From the NCBI GenBank assembly GCA_011364965.1, contig RDOB01000003.1:567822-631821 (forward strand): DNA of 64,000 nucleotides, in the 5' to 3' direction. The DNA is from Candidatus Heimdallarchaeota archaeon (GTDB lineage: Archaea > Asgardarchaeota > Heimdallarchaeia > Hodarchaeales > Hodarchaeaceae). Numbering within the stretch: position 1 is the stretch's first letter; each line of letters begins with the position of its first letter. Shown one piece after another: positions 9,747-19,596 of this stretch. Made by a program: the position numbers and the translations under genes. The notes below the pieces were generated by a model, which was not told the DNA's origin, did no database searches, and saw nothing but the letters and a program-made list of their open reading frames with translations.

Positions 9747-10515
9747 TTATCCTTCAAGCATTGCTTGATTCAACGATTTCAGGCTACTTGAAAAAGGACT
9801 CTTGCTTATGATATCCAAAATAAAATCATAACTCTCTCCTCTCTTGGTGAAGCCCTCCCGAGTATAATCAAAACCTGATCAGCTCCAACGGATTTTAAAA
9901 TATCTAATTTTGTAGTACGATCTACAGCTGTTACTTCTGCACCAAAGTATTTGCAAGCTGGATAACAAAAGAACCTATTGTACCAGTAGCCCCATTAATC
10001 AGTATTTTCCGCTTTTCACGAAGATTTCCTTGTCTAAGGAAATTTAAAGCCTCGATTCCTCCAACAGGAATGGTTGTAGCTTCTTCATAACTAATACTAG
10101 TTGGTTTTAAAGCTAGTACTCCATTATTAGGATCTTCAGAGATAGAAATAAACTCAGCATATGTTTCCATACCCTAAAAATCAGTAGAGGCAAAAACCTG
10201 ATCCCCAACTTGGAATCGTTTCACTTCTTTACCAATAGCTTCTATTTCCCCAGCAAAATCCATACCAAGAATAGTGATTCTCGTCGGTTTTCTAAATCCT
10301 ATATATACACGCATTATAAGCTTGTACCAGAAAGTTAATTTGAGACTGCGCTGTTCACAGTCTCCAGTAGACACAGATGTAGCATGAATTCTCACTAAAA
10401 CCTCATCATCTTGAGGAGGTGGCTTCGGTACCTCCTGAACTAGAAGTACCTTTGGAGAACCATAATCCGTCCATATTACAGCCCTCATTTTGTTTTCACT
10501 CAATTCTAACGCCAA
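9747..10515 (-). pseudogene. Broken NADPH:quinone oxidoreductase (MDR family)
   Basis: Residue-level match to the intact neighbour at 10529-11470: GroES-like N domain (MDFAGEIEAIGKEVKRF) and Rossmann motif NGATGTIGSFVIQLA. It is interrupted by an in-frame TAG at 10174-10176 (between STDF and GMETYAEF), then by a frameshift near 9950 after which the frame continues as YFGAEVTAVD, and the C-terminal third is missing. Not expected to make an active enzyme. Confidence 0.85.
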
Positions 10516-10528
10516 TTCTTAAGTAGCT

Positions 10529-11470
10529 CTAAACCACGGTAATAACCACATTACCTCTTTTGCGATAAGAATCAACGTACCGATAAGCTTCCACTATCTC
10601 ATCTAACGAGTAGGTTCGATCTATGACAGCTTTAAACTTCCCTGCTTCACAAAGCTCCTTGAGCTCAGCAAGAAGACCCAGTACTTGATCTTTCTTGATC
10701 TTATCAGAAGATTTATCCACATTGAGGTAAATGCCATTTTTTTTCAATGCTTTCTTATATTCACCTTTATACCTGTCGACCGCATCAAAAATAATGTCGT
10801 AAATTTCACCTAAATTGACAAAATCGGTGGTTTTATAGTCCACAATTACGTCAGCTCCTAATGATTTAACAAAATCGTGATTCGCACCACTACATACGGC
10901 AGTTACTTCTGCACCTAACGTTTTGGCTAATAGGAGGGCAGATGATCCGACACTACCAGAAGCTCCGTAAATAAGCATTTTTTGACCTGGTTTGATATTA
11001 GCCATTTTAATGATCCCCAAAGTCGTAATCCCGCCAGAAGGGATTACTGCTGCCTCCTTAAAACTCAAATTAGCAGGTTTTGAGGTAATAACTCCATTTT
11101 CTTTCATTGTTTTGTATTCAGCGTGCGCCCCAAATTTCTCCCAAACCGTGGAAGCCCAAACTTCATCACCAACCTTGAATTTCCTTACATCTTTTCCAAC
11201 AGCTTCGATTATTCCTGATAACTCCATTCCTAGAACTCCATTCCCAACGCGTCTAAATCCTAGAAATAATCGAGCCAAAATAGACATGAAAAAAGGACCT
11301 GGAATATCTAGCCCCCGCATTCGGGAATCTCCTCGGTGTAATGAGGTAGCATGAATTTTAATCAAAACTTCAGTATCCTTAGGAATAGGTTTGTCAAATT
11401 CTCTTAGTTCTACTACCTCAGGAGGACCATATTTGGTGCAGTAAGCCACTTTCATTTTTTTACCTTCCAT
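10529..11470 (-). CDS. Zinc-independent alcohol dehydrogenase / quinone oxidoreductase (MDR)
   Basis: A 313-residue medium-chain dehydrogenase/reductase of the quinone-oxidoreductase type: GroES-like fold, then the NADPH-binding motif YGASGSVGSSALLLAK near residue 165 and a C-terminal catalytic domain ending KRGNVVITVV. No zinc-ligand cysteine pattern. It should reduce a quinone or activated double bond with NADPH. Two starts are possible (11470, or 11455 with GAAGG before it). It is the only intact member of a local tandem array; broken copies flank it on both sides. Confidence 0.88.
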   Translation of the reverse strand: MEGKKMKVAYCTKYGPPEVVELREFDKPIPKDTEVLIKIHATSLHRGDSRMRGLDIPGPFFMSILARLFLGFRRVGNGVLGMELSGIIEAVGKDVRKFKVGDEVWASTVWEKFGAHAEYKTMKENGVITSKPANLSFKEAAVIPSGGITTLGIIKMANIKPGQKMLIYGASGSVGSSALLLAKTLGAEVTAVCSGANHDFVKSLGADVIVDYKTTDFVNLGEIYDIIFDAVDRYKGEYKKALKKNGIYLNVDKSSDKIKKDQVLGLLAELKELCEAGKFKAVIDRTYSLDEIVEAYRYVDSYRKRGNVVITVV

Positions 11471-11694
11471 TTCTTCAACCTTCCTAATTGAGGTCTTTTA
11501 ATACCCGTATATAAGCGCATGGGATATCCTAACATCAGGGTCATCTTCAAACTGCGCATTTCACAGTCACCAGCCATTACCGAAACTGCTTTTACTTTTA
11601 TTAGAACTTCATTTGCCATAGGCGTGGGTTTCTTTACTTCTTGAAACTGAAGGCCATCGGGTGATCCGTATTTCGTCCAGACTGTTGCCTTCAT
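11452..11694 (-). pseudogene. Truncated MDR oxidoreductase N-terminus
   Basis: The first ~70 residues of another quinone oxidoreductase (MKATVWTKYGSPDGLQF to YTGIKRPQ) stop abruptly and run into the ribosome-site region of the next gene, where the frame reads LGRLKKWKVKK by chance and ends inside it. The rest appears deleted. ATG at 11694 is the likely original start; the frame extends to 11724. Confidence 0.75.
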
Positions 11695-11886
11695 TGCCTC
11701 TCCTTCAGTCACTGTGTTCACCATTCATGTGTTAACAACAAAATAGAATTTGTTTTAATATATTAAGCTTTGAAAACCACTTTCTTTTTTTATCTACATA
11801 TTTACCAGCTAATTGCAGAAATGGAAAAAATAATCGAAAATTATCTTTCTTTGTTTAGAAAGTATATCTTATTCAATTCCAAGTTT

Positions 11887-12384
11887 CTATTTGACTTCCT
11901 CAAATGATTCCTGTTTGAGGTTTAAAGCAAACTCTTTAGCACGTTTAAAATCTTCTGCATTCGGTCGTCCTCTATTGAGACCACCAAAAAACTTTATGAA
12001 ACTATTCGTGTTAAAACCAGGGCAACTAAACTCGCCAATAATCTTGTACCCGTGGGATTGTAATTTTTCCTTGAGCGGAATATGGCATTTGGAAGTATAA
12101 TTTCTGAATTCTTCTGCAAACCGACCTGGAGACCCACTAGTAGAAAAAATAAATGCTTTTTTAGTAGTAACTTGAGGAAGGGTGTCCACAAGATTGAAGA
12201 TAGCTTTGTGATGAGTATCAGAATATATACCCGAACCAAAACCGATCAAATCAAAATTCTTTAGCTCTTCTGGGTTAACTTCTCGTGGAGTTTTGATTTC
12301 AGCATTCAGAACATCTGCAATGACTTTTGCGATCTTTACTGTATTTTGATGATGAATTGACTTCACAATAACTAATATTTTCAT
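11887..12384 (-). CDS. Flavodoxin family protein
   Basis: A 165-residue flavodoxin-like protein. N-terminal strand MKILVIV is followed by a phosphate-binding loop variant SIHHQNTVKIA, then GFGSGIYSDTHH and FSTSGSPGRF at the usual FMN-ring positions. It probably carries electrons or reduces a small partner. Ribosome site GGAGACATATAA before ATG. It lies upstream of the MDR array on the same strand, which fits a redox cluster. Confidence 0.82.
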   Translation of the reverse strand: MKILVIVKSIHHQNTVKIAKVIADVLNAEIKTPREVNPEELKNFDLIGFGSGIYSDTHHKAIFNLVDTLPQVTTKKAFIFSTSGSPGRFAEEFRNYTSKCHIPLKEKLQSHGYKIIGEFSCPGFNTNSFIKFFGGLNRGRPNAEDFKRAKEFALNLKQESFEEVK

Positions 12385-12489
12385 TTATATGTCTCCAAAG
12401 CAAATATATCAGCAGAGCTTCAGTACAAAAAGATATATTCGTCTTTTATCAACTTAAAAGCCCATATTTGATCATTTCTATAAAAAATT

Positions 12490-12585
12490 TTTATCTTTCT
12501 TTTTCACCGAAGACAAACTCTGATGCTACTAATCATGATGAATATAAACATTAATTCTCTCAATGTCATGAAGTCTGAAAATTGA
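12490..12585 (-). pseudogene. Remnant of a second kelch-protein C-terminus
   Basis: The minus strand reads FSDFMTLRELMFIFIMIS then a TGA and KRKIK, matching STDFLTLRELLSMFVVVG and RKRKILK at the end of the kelch protein at 14125-15321. Nothing of the propeller remains, so this is the tail of a deleted paralogue. Confidence 0.6.
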
Positions 12586-12745
12586 AAATATGAAATGATT
12601 GAACCAATCAATTCCAAATATGCTTGCGAATAATTCTTTTCACTTACGAAGTCTAACACTGTTTGTCAGAAGCCAGGATTACTAATAGTCTTTATCAACC
12701 AATTCCCCCTCTAGTTGGAAGACTGGCATTTACACATTTGGTATC

Positions 12746-14119
12746 TTGAACGTATTTCTTCTATTATATTTCTCTTTCAGCAGTCCATCAGTTATTACTC
12801 GCTGGACTGGTAGTAGTTATTTCTTGATAGTTCTGGTATTAGGGATTGTATTTACTTTAATTGGCCTTGTTATTCTCATTAAACCTAATTTAGTGGATCA
12901 AATGCATCTTTGGTTTTTCTGGGGAATTAATATTGTATTTTTAGCCTCTTTAGTCTACACAATCCTTTTGAATCAAGTATTTTTCCCTAGCTCACCCACT
13001 AGCTATCCATTTACTGCACCCTCAACAGCCATCATTCAGGACATTACTCTATTAATTTTTTTATTAACCAGTCCAATTCTGATTATCGATTTTATTTACT
13101 TTTCAAGGCAATTAATTGTGGAAACCCCTTCATTTAGACAAATAAGTGGAAGCTTCACGATAGCTGCATTTTTTTTCCTATTAATGATCTTTGCGCACAT
13201 ATTTACAACTGTTTACGACTATATTCCTGAAATTGGACCCCTTTTCAGAGACCAATTCTGGTTTGTCCATTTGGTAGTAGCCATAGGGATTATGGTCCCA
13301 ATTCTCCAATTAAAAAGTAAAATGGATCTTAACCTCAAACCTATCTCAAAACCTCTACCAAAGCTCTCTATAACCATCATTCTCTTATTAATCCTCACTT
13401 TGGGGTTAGTAATTACTTCACCATATCCACCACTTCCAGAGGATAAATCTTCTCTAAAAATCATAACATATAATATTCGACAAGGATATAGTCTATCGGG
13501 AGTAAAAAACTTAGATGGTCAATTAGCAATTCTAAAAGAAGTAGACGCAGATATCATTGGCTTGCAAGAATCAGATTCAGCCCGGATATCAGGGGGAAAT
13601 TGTGATCCAGTTCGATATTTCGCTAATCACCTTCATATGCACTCCTATTACGGGCCAAAATCAGTCACAGGGACATTTGGGATTGCCCTCCTTTCAAAAA
13701 ACCCCATCAAAACTGCAAGAACTTTTTTCATGTACAGTATTGGCGAGCAAACCGCTTGTATCCATGCGTAAATTAAAGTTAGCACAAAAGGTTTTAATGT
13801 CTTTGTAACGCATCTTGGAAACGGAAGGCCTATTATTCAACAAGAAAATGTCTTAAAAGAAGTTAGTGGTAAGAATAATGTCATATTAATGGGTGATTTT
13901 AACTTTAGACCATACTCTACTCAATATAATCTAACGACCGCTATTCTTAATGATTCATGGACTTTGAAATGGCCATCATGGATTGATGATCAAAATTATA
14001 ACGGTAGTCGCGAGATAGATCATATCTTTGTATCATTTGGAACAATAATTATTAACACACGGATTATTGAAAGCAGTGCATCAGATCATCCAGCAGTTTG
14101 GGCCGAAATAACGATCTGA
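12746..14119 (+). pseudogene. Membrane-anchored endonuclease/exonuclease/phosphatase-family protein, interrupted
   Basis: Five or six hydrophobic segments (to about residue 225) are followed by an EEP-fold catalytic domain: IITYNIRQG, IGLQESD, VTHLGNG, LMGDFNFRP, EIDHIFVS and ASDHPAVW, covering all the metal and catalytic motifs of DNase I-like phosphodiesterases. An in-frame TAA at 13769-13771 splits it exactly in the domain; the frame resumes with IKVSTKGFNVFVTH and runs to 14119. The 5' end also looks truncated: TTG start, no ribosome site, and coding-like sequence upstream. Most likely inactive. Confidence 0.75.
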
Positions 14120-14124
14120 ACTCC

Positions 14125-15321
14125 TTACTTTAGGATCTTTCTTTTTCTCCCAAGATAAGCTCTGAAAATACCTACCACGACGAACATAGACAGGAGTTCT
14201 CTCAACGTCAAGAAGTCTGTAGATTCTATATCGATTGTAGAAGTACTGCTTGTAGCAGTACTGGTTGTATTCGAGGAAACTTGGGTGTTTCTTAATATCC
14301 AGGAGTTATTAGATGGATGATAAATCCACAGATCGCCGAGGGTGGCTACACTATTTTCAGTACTCAGATAACCACCAAATAAAATTCCTTTATGGTTTAT
14401 CGAGTCATAAACAAATGTTGCACATGTTCTTGGGGATGGAGATACACTCAAACTTAAAATCTCCCATGTATTGGTATTATAATCATAAAGCCAGGTTTCG
14501 CTTAACAGGTTTCCGCCAAATCCTCCAAAAAGGATTCCTTTGTCATTGATGGGATCATAGATCATAGAATGCAAATAGCGGGAACCAGGAGGGGAGGTTG
14601 GGTTTAACTCATTCCATGAATTGGTAGTATAGTCATATTCCCAAGTATCATCCCTATATCCTTCAGCGCTATTTCCTCCAAACAGAATAATTTTCTGATT
14701 AGTAGAATCATACACCATAGTATGCCCATATCGGGCTTCAGGTTTTATAGAGGGATTAAGTTCGGTCCAGATATTTGTAACTGGATCATAAGCCCAGAAT
14801 TCATCATTAATTTTCTCATTTAATCCCCCAAAGAGAATTACTTTTTGATTGACTGGGTCAAAAACCATAGCATGATTATATAATGAAGGGGGAGAAGTTC
14901 CAGTTGATTTTAGAGTCCAAGTATTACTGGGAAATTTAAAGACCCAGGTTTCCGTAGGGCCCCCTCCAAATAGAATTGTTTGGTTTGCAGTAGAATCATA
15001 TACCATAGCATGCGAATCTCTGGCTGAAGGGTGAGTGGTTGGAGCTAGATCCGTCCAGAGGTTGTCGTTATAATTATAAGCCCAAGTATCATCTAAATGT
15101 TGGAATCCTGATGTTAACGTATCCCAACTACCACCAAATAAAATAGTTTGTTGATTGGTAGAATCAAAGACCATTGCATGCATTGTTCTGTCACGAGGAG
15201 AAGTACCTTGGACGATTTCAGCGGTAGTATCACTTAAATCAGCTCTAACAGTATAAAATACAAGATTTATAACAATTAAAAGAATAAAGACCTCTCCAAA
15301 GTTTTTGGGCTTCGCTCTCAA
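14125..15321 (-). CDS. Secreted kelch-repeat propeller with C-terminal membrane anchor
   Basis: A 398-residue surface protein. Residues 8-28 are a signal peptide or anchor (ILLIVINLVFYTVRA). Six kelch units follow, each with a HAMVYDS-type strand, an ILFGG turn and an aromatic strand (DTWAYNY, ETWLYDY), enough for one six-bladed propeller. A Ser/Thr-rich linker and one membrane helix with a basic tail (GRKRKILK) close the chain. The TTG start is supported by GAGGT eight bases upstream. Likely carbohydrate- or protein-binding outside the cell. Confidence 0.8.
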   Translation of the reverse strand: MRAKPKNFGEVFILLIVINLVFYTVRADLSDTTAEIVQGTSPRDRTMHAMVFDSTNQQTILFGGSWDTLTSGFQHLDDTWAYNYNDNLWTDLAPTTHPSARDSHAMVYDSTANQTILFGGGPTETWVFKFPSNTWTLKSTGTSPPSLYNHAMVFDPVNQKVILFGGLNEKINDEFWAYDPVTNIWTELNPSIKPEARYGHTMVYDSTNQKIILFGGNSAEGYRDDTWEYDYTTNSWNELNPTSPPGSRYLHSMIYDPINDKGILFGGFGGNLLSETWLYDYNTNTWEILSLSVSPSPRTCATFVYDSINHKGILFGGYLSTENSVATLGDLWIYHPSNNSWILRNTQVSSNTTSTATSSTSTIDIESTDFLTLRELLSMFVVVGIFRAYLGRKRKILK

Positions 15322-15596
15322 AAGATAGACCTCATGAATTACTTTCTGACCAGTTTTTCAAGAATCCTTGCCTACTAATCTAAAAACAAATCCATCCTAT
15401 CCGATAAAATCTACTATAATAACTTAGGACAGTATTTTCTAAATAGAAATTAATTAGGGCTCAAACATGGGAAATTAGAATTGGATGAATGAGTTTCCCC
15501 TTGCCAAAAATTAGGATTATTCTTTGAGGATTATAACACAGGGAAGAAAAGAAAGATGAATGGCTAAATAAATTCAAATATACTTAGGTAAACTAT

Positions 15597-15606
15597 TTAT
15601 ATATTA
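15597..15606 (+). promoter_or_regulatory. TATA box of the MNT/HEPN pair
   Basis: TTATATATTA lies 19-28 bases before the ATG at 15625, so transcription would start at or next to the start codon: a leaderless mRNA. No ribosome site is visible, which agrees. Confidence 0.5.
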
Positions 15607-15624
15607 TAGTATATTTATTAATTG

Positions 15625-16359
15625 ATGATTTACGATAAACCAATTTTTGAGATTTTGCACTTTCTATCAAAAGAAAAAATGACTACATTCACAAATCTTC
15701 AATCAACCATTGTTTCAAATCCAAGAACATTATCCAAGAAATTAAAAATCCTTGTTGAAAAAGACCTCCTTATAAAAGAAGGGAATATTTACAAAATTAC
15801 TGAAAAAGGTTTGGTTTTCTTCGAATTATATCAAAATGCTATATTTCTCCTTCATGGATTTAAAGCTGAATTAAGTAGTCTAAATGTCCCAATCTTGATA
15901 AAATTGGCACTTCAGGAGTACATTAAAATACTGATTAATGAATTAAAAAACAAATTGGGGTGTATTATTCTTTTTGGGTCATATGCAACTGGAACATGGG
16001 ATGAAACCAGTGATATCGATTTGGCATTATTTTTGGAAGACATTAGCGATTTATCCCTGTTGTTTGAACAGCTGACAAAATGCCGTCGAAAATTCAGAGC
16101 ATCACTTAATTATCAGGTGCTAATCCAAAAAGATTATTCCTTTAGAATCCAGCATATTCCGTTCAGCATAAAAGAGACCAAAACATTTCATAATCTTTAT
16201 CCTGATCTAATTACAACAGGGGTAAAACTCTACGATCCAAATGGATATTATGAAGAATTTAAAGAGCAGATCATTGAAAGGATTAAACAAGAAAAATTAA
16301 TGAAAATTTGTAACATCGATGGTACTGAATATTGGAAAAAACTTACCGAGGTGAGGTAG
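15625..16359 (+). CDS. Winged-helix MNT-type nucleotidyltransferase (antitoxin)
   Basis: A 244-residue protein: residues 5-70 form a winged helix (TLSKKLKILVEKDLL, then the wing IYKITEKGL); residues about 110-200 are a minimal nucleotidyltransferase with LFGSYATGTWDETSDIDLAL, the GS-x10-DxD signature. In known HEPN/MNT pairs the MNT protein inactivates the HEPN RNase, often by adding nucleotides. Fusion to a DNA-binding domain suggests it also represses its own operon. It ends where the HEPN reading frame opens. Confidence 0.85.
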   Translation: MIYDKPIFEILHFLSKEKMTTFTNLQSTIVSNPRTLSKKLKILVEKDLLIKEGNIYKITEKGLVFFELYQNAIFLLHGFKAELSSLNVPILIKLALQEYIKILINELKNKLGCIILFGSYATGTWDETSDIDLALFLEDISDLSLLFEQLTKCRRKFRASLNYQVLIQKDYSFRIQHIPFSIKETKTFHNLYPDLITTGVKLYDPNGYYEEFKEQIIERIKQEKLMKICNIDGTEYWKKLTEVR

Positions 16360-16408
16360 TATCTCAACAAAAAAAGGAAAACTGGCATTCTTACGCGCAC
16401 AGAGATGG

Positions 16409-16768
16409 TTGCAAGGGGCTGAAAGAGCGTTAGAAGACAAACGATGGGATGATGTAATATATAGTTCGCAAATGGCGGTTGAGCATGCCATAAAAGCAAT
16501 TCTACTGGAGCAGGGGTTGATTTTCAAACGCGTTCATGATGTGAGTGACGAGTTCTTATCGTTAAAAACGCAAAAATCACTTCCTAAGGAAATTGTATTA
16601 CATATTGATGAACTGTCTGATGTATTAATCTATCTTACCGATCAACGAGCATTTGCAGGATATGGATTTGAAGAAGAAGTCGAGGTGTCTTTTTTCAAAG
16701 AGTTAGCCCCAAAAGCTCTTGAAAAGGCCAAATGGGCTGTAACTATCATCGATCCTTTGTTTATCTAG
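16409..16768 (+). CDS. HEPN-domain protein (probable toxin)
   Basis: A HEPN helical bundle: WLQGAERALEDKRWDDVIYSS, then MAVEHAIKAILLEQG, and a later segment with RAFAGYG where the R-x4-6-H RNase motif is expected, though a histidine is not evident there. The TTG at 16409 falls inside the first helix; coding sequence continues upstream in frame to 16361, with GAGGTGAG just before it, so translation may begin at an unusual codon there. Partner of the MNT gene. Confidence 0.75.
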   Translation: MQGAERALEDKRWDDVIYSSQMAVEHAIKAILLEQGLIFKRVHDVSDEFLSLKTQKSLPKEIVLHIDELSDVLIYLTDQRAFAGYGFEEEVEVSFFKELAPKALEKAKWAVTIIDPLFI

Positions 16769-17072
16769 GGAATTTGGCTATGCTTATAATAGAGTGCTTT
16801 CCAAACGTTGTTCCGATTATTAAGCCATAAAGAATTGAGAATATTACCGTACTCTTGCGAGAATCGGCAAAATAAAACTCAAAACTACACTAATTATAGA
16901 CAGCTAAGAAGAACGAATTTCATGTGACTCATTTTGCCATATTTTATGATCCTACCTTTCACAATATAAAGGAGTAATGAAGTTTGGCAATTGTCACTAT
17001 CATTTGATAAATAAGAGGATTAAAGCATTATAAACTGACAATTTGTAAAAGTTCGTCTGAACCTAGATGAAA
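16769..17072. other. Intergenic, nothing recognised
   Basis: Convergent intergenic DNA between HEPN and VapC. No coding pattern, repeat or clear terminator seen beyond short T-runs. Confidence 0.4.
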
Positions 17073-17483
17073 TCATTCAATAACTGAAAGAAGACCTTGA
17101 AAATGCCTATCAAAGGTAGCAATATAGACATTGCTCTCGAAAAGTTTCGCCATGACTAAAATCGAACAATCAGTAAATGAGAGTCCATTTTCAAAGTATC
17201 TGAGAAATAATTCCCAAGTAGCGAGAAATTCTGGTTCGCTAAGATGAAGGAGTTTAATTCTAGGTGAATTCAAAATATAATTCCCAATGTCTTCTACGAG
17301 ATTCTTATTGTGAGTTCTTACCAATGTCAATGTAACTGTTTCATCAAATACGAAATTTGAAACAATAATGGAACCAAATCTCCCAGATAAACATTCTTTC
17401 ATAAGGGCTGTCGCTTTAGAATGATTAATATCATCAGAATTACGTATAGCTAGAATGAAACCAGTATCTAAAAATACAACCAC
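17073..17483 (-). CDS. vapC: VapC-type PIN ribonuclease toxin
   Basis: A 136-residue PIN domain. Acidic metal ligands: Asp in FLDTGFI (residue 6), Glu in FVFDETVTL, Asp in LSFTDCSIL and Asp in IATFDRHF. PIN toxins cleave tRNA or rRNA when freed of antitoxin. It follows its antitoxin by nine bases on the same strand. Confidence 0.88.
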   Translation of the reverse strand: MVVFLDTGFILAIRNSDDINHSKATALMKECLSGRFGSIIVSNFVFDETVTLTLVRTHNKNLVEDIGNYILNSPRIKLLHLSEPEFLATWELFLRYFENGLSFTDCSILVMAKLFESNVYIATFDRHFQGLLSVIE

Positions 17484-17492
17484 AATAACACC

Positions 17493-17762
17493 TCATTGGT
17501 AAAGATGTTGATCAACAGTAGTTGATGTGTCTTCAATTCCCCACTTCATTGGTTTGGATAATAATTTCCAAGCAATATCATCTTCTAATTCTAGGAGAGG
17601 AGAACCAACTTCATCTTCAAATTTTTTAGCTTCTTGCCGGATTAAGTTACCTAAAATCTCCTTTTTAGTCAGTTTGATTCCCATTAAAATATAACGTGCT
17701 CTTAATCTTTCTAAAAGTTCTTCATCATCTTTTCCTAAACGAACAGTTGTCAATATTCCCAC
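17493..17762 (-). CDS. vapB: VapB-type antitoxin
   Basis: An 89-residue protein with an N-terminal DNA-binding region (TTVRLGKDDEELLERLRAR, consistent with a ribbon-helix-helix) and an acidic, Trp-containing C-terminal part that would wrap the toxin. First gene of the pair; the operator at 17828-17849 lies upstream. Confidence 0.75.
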   Translation of the reverse strand: MGILTTVRLGKDDEELLERLRARYILMGIKLTKKEILGNLIRQEAKKFEDEVGSPLLELEDDIAWKLLSKPMKWGIEDTSTTVDQHLYQ

Positions 17763-17827
17763 TTAGCTCGCAAATCTACGTGAATTCATTAATAATAGCT
17801 ATTTATGCCGTTCTTCTGTGATATACT

Positions 17828-17849
17828 ACAAGTATATAAATATACTTGT
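17828..17849. promoter_or_regulatory. Palindromic operator of vapBC
   Basis: Perfect inverted repeat: ACAAGTATA, four bases, TATACTTGT. It overlaps the likely TATA region about 65 bases upstream of the antitoxin ATG, the expected place for autoregulation by the VapBC complex. Confidence 0.6.
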
Positions 17850-17904
17850 CTACAAAAAATAAAATAACTAGAAAAAAAATATAGGTAATAAATACTATTT
17901 AGTA

Positions 17905-18330
17905 TATACGATTTTTAGTGTTATTGGCTTGGATCACGCTGGAAAAACTTCGATTCTACATGACTTAAAGACTGGACGTTAGACCTCTCAAACAACTCCC
18001 ATTATTGGAATGAACTCTGAAACAATTACTATTGGTAAGGCCTGGTTTAGAGCTTGGGATCTGGGAGGCAACTACAATTTCGGAGAGCACTCTGGAAACC
18101 TTACACCAAAAATTCAGTAAGCTTGATCTTTGTAATCGATGTGAGTGAACCCAAACGCTATCCAGAAGGTCGAACTTATCGACAGAAGATATTATCCTTC
18201 ACACATCTTGAAACCTTTCCATTAGGAAAAATAAAGGGTAATAACTATTGTAGGAGAAAAAGTTGGAGAAAATTGAATATGCAAGACAAATGGTTTAATA
18301 ATGAAAAGGTATCTAAACTCTCCTGAAAAT
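17905..18330 (+). pseudogene. Decayed Arf/Sar-like small GTPase
   Basis: Translated piecewise, the region gives P-loop GLDHAGKTSILH, an in-frame TAG, then TTPIIGMNSETITIG (switch I) and FRAWDLGG (G3). A frameshift follows, with QLQFRRALWKPYTKNSVSLI and FVIDVSEPKRYPE in another frame. This is the order of an Arf-family GTPase. Two breaks and a missing C-terminal half make it a pseudogene. It lies just upstream of the DENN-like gene, so the two may once have been an operon. Confidence 0.8.
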
Positions 18331-18402
18331 TCATTTTCTTAAACATAAATGGAATACCTAAAATATGGATAAGATCATAATAGAATTAATTCTAGAGACA
18401 TA

Positions 18403-19491
18403 ATGAAGGGAAAAGCAGTGCAAAATGATGTTCTCTTCTCAATTTTTGACCCACAAAAAGGACCTATCATACTCTATTCTACGATAAGCTCCCAAGAAAT
18501 AGCTAAAAAAATAGTTATGAAATCTTACGTGGCTATTGGAGCTATGGAAGGGAAAATTGATCTCGAATCAAAATATGCATTACTACCCCTTCCTAGCTTC
18601 GATAAAATTGCCTTTTACTATATGTTCAAAATCCAGAGTCAAGATGATAGGTCACAAAAATTGTACGCTACTATCACCTTTGCACAAAATAGCTCTGCAA
18701 CAATGAGTTTCTATAGATCACTACCTGAAATACAGAAAAAGGTGTTAGATTCAGTAACTCATCTCCAGGATTGCTTTATATATACAAAAGATGCAATAAC
18801 ATTAGATAATAAAGCTAAAAATATCTTGGAATCTCTCTTAACGATGGAAGCACCAGGTACGGGAACTTTTACTCATTCCATCCCCGCTGAAACAATTATA
18901 TTCGATGATCCAAACTCGGGAAGCTTAAATTTTCTATTAGAATACTTCCAAGATGGATTAGAAAAGGTTATTTTCTCTCTTCTAATGGAAGAGCCAATTC
19001 TCATTCTTGGAACCGTAAGGGACATTGTAGATAAAGTAGTGAAATCCATGGAACTACTAGTACCTCACAGAGTCCTAAAAAAAGAATATTTATTATCGTT
19101 CGTTGATCCGAAAAATAAAGATCTCCTGATCTGTTCTCCGCAAGTGAATTTTTTAAAGAATTACAAAAACATTACGATAGTAGATGTACAATCAAGTAAA
19201 ATTACTAAAAAATCTAGAGACTTACCTTCTATAGGAAATCTAATTCAAACTCTTAAAATAGCTCCCATTGAAACCCAAAAAACTGTGATTCATAACTATA
19301 TTGACAATCTACTCGCAAAAACAGCACAACTTTTAGAGCTTTGCGAGAAAGAACAGATCAGTCAAGAAGAAATTCAAGCTTATCGAAGTGAATTGCAGGG
19401 GGATGAATTGTATGTTGTTATTTCAATGGTCAAAAGATATGCCCCGCAGTTTGAGATCAAATTATTTCATTTCGCACGATCACTTTTCTAG
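18403..19491 (+). CDS. Longin/DENN-like protein (possible GTPase regulator)
   Basis: A 362-residue protein. Residues 8-130 resemble a longin domain (LFSIFDPQKGPIILYST with later strands). Residues about 180-275 follow the DENN core pattern: a helix with LLMEEPILILG, a further helix, LLVPHRVLKKEYLLSF, then a short strand ITIVDVQSSKI like the vVDLd strand of cDENN; a helical C-terminal part could be dDENN. Eukaryotic DENN proteins are exchange factors for Rab GTPases and carry a longin-like uDENN. The adjacent GTPase relic supports that role. Fold-level inference; profile search needed. Confidence 0.6.
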   Translation: MKGKAVQNDVLFSIFDPQKGPIILYSTISSQEIAKKIVMKSYVAIGAMEGKIDLESKYALLPLPSFDKIAFYYMFKIQSQDDRSQKLYATITFAQNSSATMSFYRSLPEIQKKVLDSVTHLQDCFIYTKDAITLDNKAKNILESLLTMEAPGTGTFTHSIPAETIIFDDPNSGSLNFLLEYFQDGLEKVIFSLLMEEPILILGTVRDIVDKVVKSMELLVPHRVLKKEYLLSFVDPKNKDLLICSPQVNFLKNYKNITIVDVQSSKITKKSRDLPSIGNLIQTLKIAPIETQKTVIHNYIDNLLAKTAQLLELCEKEQISQEEIQAYRSELQGDELYVVISMVKRYAPQFEIKLFHFARSLF

Positions 19492-19596
19492 TGGTCATTG
19501 AAATTTGTACCGTTATTTGAATTAATAATTCCCTTTCTAAAGATAAAGAATAATCAGATTTTCTCCTGTTCTATTTAATTCAGCATAAAAAGGCAC

